From positions 1-61,885 of the IMG/VR virus record IMGVR_UViG_3300032086_002884: 61,885 nt of DNA; one strand, given 5' to 3'. This stretch comes from a virus. Numbering within the stretch: position 1 is the stretch's first letter; the number at the start of each line of letters is the position of its first letter. Below the pieces are notes generated by a model. It saw only the letters and a list, made by a program, of their open reading frames with translations. It was not told the origin of the DNA and did no database searches. Below are positions 56,807 through 61,885 of this stretch, piece after piece. The translations under genes were made by a program, and so were the position numbers.

Positions 56807-59800
56807 ATGGCACAGCCTTTTAATCTTACAGCACAGCTTAACTTGCAAGGCCCTTCTAATGTAAAAAAAGTAGTTGCAGATATTAGAAGACAGCTTGGAA
56901 CCATTAAAGCAAATGTAGACCTTAACATTAAAGGGACTACAGCCAAGAATATTGCTGGAATTAATAAACAGCTGAACTCTTTAGCTGCTGCCGCTAAAAA
57001 TGCTCAGGGTAATGTTACCACTCTAGGTGCTGCTCTGAAAAGTTTAAATAGCGGATTTAATAGTGCTAATTCTACAGCTAAAACTTTTAATAAGACAGCA
57101 GCATCTACAGGCAAAAATATACAAAATAGTGCTCAAAGTGTTCAACAAGCTACTACTGCTGTAGAAGAGTTTGGTAAACAATCCGCATTGGCCGTTAAGC
57201 GTTTTGCTGCTTTTAGTGTTGTTACTTCTGTGATAAATAGATTTAGTAGTGCTGTTAGTGATAGTTTTAAAACCTTTATTGCTTTTGATAGACAGCTAGT
57301 AAGAGTTGCTCAAGTTACTGGTGGTACTGCTGCGGACATAAAAGCATTGTCAAACGAGATAGGAAGTTTAGCCGCTAAGTTTGGTGTTGCTTCTACTGAT
57401 TTGGCTGAAGTTTCTGTTACTTTAGCACAAGCAGGTTTAAGTGCAAATCAGGCGAAGGTTGCTTTAGAAGCATTGGCCAAAACATCATTAGCTGCTACAT
57501 TTACTAATATTAACAATACAACAGAGGGCAGTATTGCTCTTATGCGTCAGTTCAAAGTTAGTGTGCAAGACCTAGAGAGTGCTCTTGGATCTATTAATGC
57601 TGTTGCTGGTGAATTTGCTGTGGAATCTAGTGATATCATTACTGCAATTTCTAGAGCTGGTGGTGTGTTTGCTGCTGCTAGTAAGGGAGTGAGTACTGGT
57701 ACAGAAGCCTTGCAAGAATTTGTTGCTGTTTTTACTAGTGTAAGATCTACTAGTCGTGAAAGCGCAGAAACTATTGCTACTGGTTTGCGAACTATTTTTA
57801 CTAGAATTCAACGTGGCAGCACAATAAAGTTCTTAAAAGAGTTCGGTGTGGAGCTGCAAGATGTAGAGGGTAAGTTTGTTGGTCCATTTGAAGCCGTTAG
57901 AAGACTTAGCGATGCGTTGCAGGGACTTGATCCTAGAGATGTTCGGTTTACAAAAATTGTAGAAGAACTTGGTGGCTTTAGACAAATTGGTAAAGTTATC
58001 CCTTTAATTCAAGAGTTTGCAACTGCACAAGAAGCATTAGCAGTCGCACAAAGAGGTTCAGGATCATTAACCAAAGATGCTGTAACAGCACAGGCAGCTC
58101 TTGCAGTACAATTTCAAAAAACTCGTGAAGAATTCAACAATCTAATTAGAGATATTGGACAGAGTGCTACTTTTCAAACCATTACTAAACTTGTACTGGG
58201 ATTAGCTAATTCCTTTATTAGTGTAGCTGGAGCTTTAAAGCCAATACTACCTTTGATTACTGCACTTACTGCAGCAAAAGGCTTTAAGTTTATTACTGAA
58301 TTTATGAGTGGGTTTAAGGGAGGTCTTGGGGGTGGTGGCGGACTAGCTGGTGCTCTTGGTGGTGGTGGAGGTGCTCCATCTGGTGGCGGTGGCGGTGGCG
58401 CTGGTGGTGCAGTACAGGCAAACACTACAGCTTTAACCTCAAGCACTTCAGCAATACAGCAATTAACTACAGCTATAAATAATTTGGTTGGCGGTACTAA
58501 AACACAGCCTTTAGGAGCATTGCAAGGAATAAAATTTGCTAGAGGTGGAGATGTTCCTGGCACAGGCAATAGAGATACTGTTCCGGCAATGTTACAGCCA
58601 GGAGAGTTTGTAATTCGTAAAAGTGCTGTAGACGCATTCGGTAGAGATAATCTTGCTAGGATTAATAAGTATAACAATGGAGGACCTGCTAAAAGGGCCG
58701 GTATTTCAGAAGTCAAAAGAATTACTAAAGTTTTAGATGGAGACACCTTCGATGCTGAAGTTGTACCAACTCGTGAGTCTTTTACCGCTAGATTTAGACC
58801 AGAGGGATATGATGCTTATGAAACTAGTGGTATCAGTAGGGTCGCACAAGATAGGCTAGAAAGACTAAGAGAGCTTAATAGAAATAATGCACAAATAAGT
58901 GCAGCGTTACGAAATCCCAAAATCAGTGGCACTGACCCAGGTATTGAAATACCAGAAAATACCTTAATAGAACAGAATAGAACCGCTTTGGATGCAGCAA
59001 AGAGTGGGACAAAACAGTACGCTGCATATCTTGAGAAGAACAAAGATATTCTTGCAGATCAGATACTTAGAGAAGATGGTGGTTTTGGTAGATATCTTAT
59101 TGATCATGGCGGTGTTCCTATTGGGCCAAGAAATGTAACTGGTAGATTTAGTAAGTTTGCTACTGGCGGAGCAGTTTCAGATACTGTTCCTGCTATGCTT
59201 ACTCCCGGCGAGTATGTAATAAACAAGAAGTCTGCCCAAGCATTTGGTTATGGTAATCTCAAGAAGATTAATGGTTATGCTCAGGGTGGTGTTGTTAAAA
59301 ATGGAGTTCAGCATTTTAGTAATGGAGGTATGGCTGATAGACTTAGTGAAGCATTTTCTGATCAAAATATAGCCAAACAGCTTAAAGCTACCTCTATACA
59401 AGTAAGAAGATTTGGTTTAACTTTACAAAGAGGAGCATCTAAAGCTAGTAAAAAAGTATCTGATAACTTTAGGGTTGCTAGTATACAAACTCAAAGATTC
59501 GGTCTTCGCATTGATGAAGCAAGTAAGTTTACAGGGAGTTTTGTTGGTACTTTTAGTGCTGGTCTTGCTGCTTTGACTCCGCAAATAGATAGCATGGTAG
59601 CTAGTTTTGATCAGCTAAACGGTACAACCTTAGCAACTAGCGAAGAGTTTATGGGCTTTCGAAAAGGCTTGGAAGGAGCTACATCAAAAGGTTTAAGTGC
59701 TTCTATTGCAGCCCAGCAAGCTGGTTTTGGACGAAAGAGCACTGCACTAATCGCTGGTGGAGCCGCTGTATCTGGCGCAGTGTCAGGATTTATTGCAGGA

Positions 59801-61885
59801 GGATCACAAGCACGAGAAAGAGAGTTTAGGGCAGAGGGTGGCAAAGCTGATGTTAGACGTTCACAGGCTCGTGAAGATTTTAATTCAGCTGGTACAGAGA
59901 AACAGCGATTACAAGCATTAGCAGATTTTACGGATGCGACTGTAGATTATAACGCTAGTATAGCAGCGGCAAATAAAGAATACATGAGCGAGACTGCTAG
60001 GCTTGGTAGAGCTATTGGATCGGTTACTGATGGTATTCTTGGCGGACTAATGTTACTTGGTGGTATCAGGGGTGCTAGGGGTGCTATGGGGAGATCTGCA
60101 GGTGGTCCTGTTTATGCTAGTAAGGGACAGTATGTTAATTATGAGCCTAAAGGTACAGATACCGTACCGGCTATGCTGAGTCCTGGTGAATTTGTTGTTA
60201 ATGCTAGATCTACTAAACAAAACAAAGGATTGCTAGAAGCTATTAATAAAAGTAAAGGCGGTACGATAAGAAGCCCAGTTTACTTGCGTAATGGTGGGAT
60301 GTCTTACGACGAGGCTAGAAAACTAGGATATAGTCATAGTGAAGCTTATGCTATGAATAAGAAGAACATAGAGAGCTCAGGCTCCAAAAATGCTGGTTTC
60401 TTTGGTGGGATAGGTTATCTGGGGCAGCTGAGTCAGTTTTATAATCCTTTTGATAATACTAAAAGAGAAGGTAATGATTCTTTAGGTGAAGGAATTAGAA
60501 ATACTGGTAGAGGATCAATGGCTATAGCAGCTGCTGCAGGTACAGCCGCTGGTGGTCTAGCTCTGGCTCCTGGTCTTGCTGCTGGGGTTGGTGGTACTGG
60601 GGCTCTTGGTACTGCTTCCAACGTAGGTTTCGGCGCAATGGATGCTGCGGACTTTGCTGCAGATCCTTCACTTGCTACTGGAGCAATGTTAGCTACTAAT
60701 TTTATACCTGGATCTGGTTTCATTAAAGGTGGTGCTAGAGGGGTAAAGGCTGCAAAGGGAGCAACTCAAGTCGCTAAGACAGCGAAGGCTTCAAAGACAG
60801 CATCAAAAGCTAGTAAGAAAGGTGGTGGGTTCTTTAGTAGACTGTTTGGTGGAGGTAAAAAAGCGACACCAGGTGCAGTAACTCCTCCACAGACACCTTT
60901 GCGTCGAACACCAGGAGCGTCTCCCGTAACTCCAGGGGCAGGCAAGCCTAGCAGCTCCCTGCGGCGAGACTTTATCGGACCTCCTGCTCCACCTCCTAAA
61001 GTCCCCAAAGCAACATCAGTAACTGGTAAAACCAGCAGAACACGAACAGGAATGAGAAGACGTGGATTTGGTAGAACCGGTAAGTTTGGAAGGGCAATGA
61101 ATATGGCAGGCAATGCTGCTTCGCTAGGGATGTTTGCGCTTGGTGCTGCTGGTGGCATAAGTGAAGGCGTAAGTCAATATATGGGAACAGATGCTGAATC
61201 AGCCGCTAGAATGCAACAAGCTAGTCTTGACAGATTTGCAGGAACTAAAGAAGGAGCCATAAAGAGAGGTCAGATAGGTAGGTTAGATAGTCCTGTAAAT
61301 CAAAGAGTGTTAGAAAACTTCGACAGAGTTAGAGCTGGCGGCGGAAGCGCAGAATTTCAAAGAAGACAATTAGGACAATCTGATGTTAATGATTTAACAA
61401 CAGGAGGTTTATTAAGTGAACAGCGTAGACAAGAAAGTATAAGACAAGCAACCAGTAAGATCGGTGCCGAGGGTGGCAGTTCTATCAATATTGCAGCAGA
61501 CGAAACAGCACAAGAATTCATGGCCAGTGATAGGTATGCTGCCTTAAAGGACGATGAGAAAAAAGCTATTGAAAAGGCCATAGTCGCTGGAGAGAGACAA
61601 TTAACCAACGATGCTTATAGGGCTGCTAGAGCAAAAGAACTAGAGCGTGCAGGCATCTCTGCTGCAGATGCTCAGAAACAGATAACTAAAGAATTACATG
61701 AGAATACTGATGTCAATGGTAATCTGACAGGAGCTGTAGCCAGGCGAGCAGAATTAGAAAGAGGTATAGCTGAAGAGACAGCCTCCAAAGCACTTAAGGC
61801 TGCTATGGAGCAGAAGAAATTTACCAGACAGACAGCAGATCTTACTGCAATTATGACACGAGCTAGTGCTAGTTTTAAACGGCTA
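56807..61885 (+). CDS. tape measure protein (partial, 1693+ aa)
   Basis: Open from ATG 56807 (TTGGAG upstream) to the window edge. TP901-type core (about residues 150-430): FDRQLVRVAQVTGG, GSLAAKFGVASTDLAEVSVTLAQAGLS, AISRAGGVFAAASKGVS, TGLRTIFTRIQRGS. A Gly-rich linker (503-540) is followed by three DTVPAMLxPGEFVI repeats (about 576-628, 783-835, 1099-1165). Between the first two lies a staphylococcal-nuclease-like segment (DGDT at 644-647, RFRPEGYDAYETS, later FGRYLIDHGG). Then membrane-prone and Gly/Ala-rich regions. It sets tail length and may act at the cell envelope. Confidence 0.9.
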   Translation, partial: MAQPFNLTAQLNLQGPSNVKKVVADIRRQLGTIKANVDLNIKGTTAKNIAGINKQLNSLAAAAKNAQGNVTTLGAALKSLNSGFNSANSTAKTFNKTAASTGKNIQNSAQSVQQATTAVEEFGKQSALAVKRFAAFSVVTSVINRFSSAVSDSFKTFIAFDRQLVRVAQVTGGTAADIKALSNEIGSLAAKFGVASTDLAEVSVTLAQAGLSANQAKVALEALAKTSLAATFTNINNTTEGSIALMRQFKVSVQDLESALGSINAVAGEFAVESSDIITAISRAGGVFAAASKGVSTGTEALQEFVAVFTSVRSTSRESAETIATGLRTIFTRIQRGSTIKFLKEFGVELQDVEGKFVGPFEAVRRLSDALQGLDPRDVRFTKIVEELGGFRQIGKVIPLIQEFATAQEALAVAQRGSGSLTKDAVTAQAALAVQFQKTREEFNNLIRDIGQSATFQTITKLVLGLANSFISVAGALKPILPLITALTAAKGFKFITEFMSGFKGGLGGGGGLAGALGGGGGAPSGGGGGGAGGAVQANTTALTSSTSAIQQLTTAINNLVGGTKTQPLGALQGIKFARGGDVPGTGNRDTVPAMLQPGEFVIRKSAVDAFGRDNLARINKYNNGGPAKRAGISEVKRITKVLDGDTFDAEVVPTRESFTARFRPEGYDAYETSGISRVAQDRLERLRELNRNNAQISAALRNPKISGTDPGIEIPENTLIEQNRTALDAAKSGTKQYAAYLEKNKDILADQILREDGGFGRYLIDHGGVPIGPRNVTGRFSKFATGGAVSDTVPAMLTPGEYVINKKSAQAFGYGNLKKINGYAQGGVVKNGVQHFSNGGMADRLSEAFSDQNIAKQLKATSIQVRRFGLTLQRGASKASKKVSDNFRVASIQTQRFGLRIDEASKFTGSFVGTFSAGLAALTPQIDSMVASFDQLNGTTLATSEEFMGFRKGLEGATSKGLSASIAAQQAGFGRKSTALIAGGAAVSGAVSGFIAGGSQAREREFRAEGGKADVRRSQAREDFNSAGTEKQRLQALADFTDATVDYNASIAAANKEYMSETARLGRAIGSVTDGILGGLMLLGGIRGARGAMGRSAGGPVYASKGQYVNYEPKGTDTVPAMLSPGEFVVNARSTKQNKGLLEAINKSKGGTIRSPVYLRNGGMSYDEARKLGYSHSEAYAMNKKNIESSGSKNAGFFGGIGYLGQLSQFYNPFDNTKREGNDSLGEGIRNTGRGSMAIAAAAGTAAGGLALAPGLAAGVGGTGALGTASNVGFGAMDAADFAADPSLATGAMLATNFIPGSGFIKGGARGVKAAKGATQVAKTAKASKTASKASKKGGGFFSRLFGGGKKATPGAVTPPQTPLRRTPGASPVTPGAGKPSSSLRRDFIGPPAPPPKVPKATSVTGKTSRTRTGMRRRGFGRTGKFGRAMNMAGNAASLGMFALGAAGGISEGVSQYMGTDAESAARMQQASLDRFAGTKEGAIKRGQIGRLDSPVNQRVLENFDRVRAGGGSAEFQRRQLGQSDVNDLTTGGLLSEQRRQESIRQATSKIGAEGGSSINIAADETAQEFMASDRYAALKDDEKKAIEKAIVAGERQLTNDAYRAARAKELERAGISAADAQKQITKELHENTDVNGNLTGAVARRAELERGIAEETASKALKAAMEQKKFTRQTADLTAIMTRASASFKRL

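Noticed and set aside
57572-61608. Several leftward open frames within the tape measure region
   Set aside because: They are reverse-complement shadows of the continuous 1693-codon tape measure frame.
1-61885. CRISPR array, transposon or integrase
   Set aside because: No regular spaced repeats, no transposase or integrase motif found on either strand.

Overview
The window reads as one long segment of a tailed double-stranded DNA phage, AT-rich and probably a long-tailed siphovirus. There is a terminase, portal, HK97-fold capsid, tail-tube proteins and a very long tape measure, but no sheath protein. Similar small-protein families and the sigma-like protein are, in my recollection, typical of uncultured aquatic phages. 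The host is probably a member of the Planctomycetes or a relative (PVC group). This is inferred from a two-gene block (8643-12294) coding for a PSCyt1-DUF1549-DUF1553 cytochrome protein and a Tat-exported DUF1501 protein, families that are hallmarks of Planctomycetes genomes.

Layout: positions 1-25108 are transcribed leftward (minus strand) and positions 25124-61885 rightward. The left arm holds about 60 small, tightly packed or overlapping genes. Recognisable ones are an endonuclease VII-like nuclease, a UV-damage endonuclease (UvdE), a helix-hairpin-helix DNA glycosylase, a phosphoribosyltransferase, a sulfotransferase, the cytochrome/DUF1501 pair, a DUF932 protein, a Gp88-like protein, an HNH nuclease, a small lipoprotein and a tRNA-Arg(UCU). 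Its many near-consensus sigma70-type promoters share an extra motif, GNCGATA, in the spacer. They alternate with a family of repeated, structured non-coding elements and with a roughly 340-nt GC-richer transcript candidate (about 18781-19120) that contains an H-type pseudoknot.

The divergent control region (24561-25186) has three palindromic TGCATTTTGCA-type sites, a 9-bp inverted repeat, a terminator, a leftward helix-turn-helix gene and a rightward promoter. The right arm then follows standard phage order: sigma-like protein, candidate small terminase, HNH, ERCC4 nuclease, large terminase, portal, protease-scaffold with a nested scaffold start, decoration protein, major capsid protein and terminator. 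Next come an adhesin cassette dominated by a 2575-aa fiber, the connector genes, two paralogous tail-tube-like proteins, three tail-assembly genes, and a tape measure (56807 onward) that runs off the window and carries a staphylococcal-nuclease-like segment.

The left arm would take over the host (DNA repair, nucleotide and envelope functions, regulation) while the right arm packages DNA and builds the virion. The least expected content is the exported planctomycete-type cytochrome/DUF1501 block, the repeated promoter and RNA architecture, and the nuclease-like insert in the tape measure.
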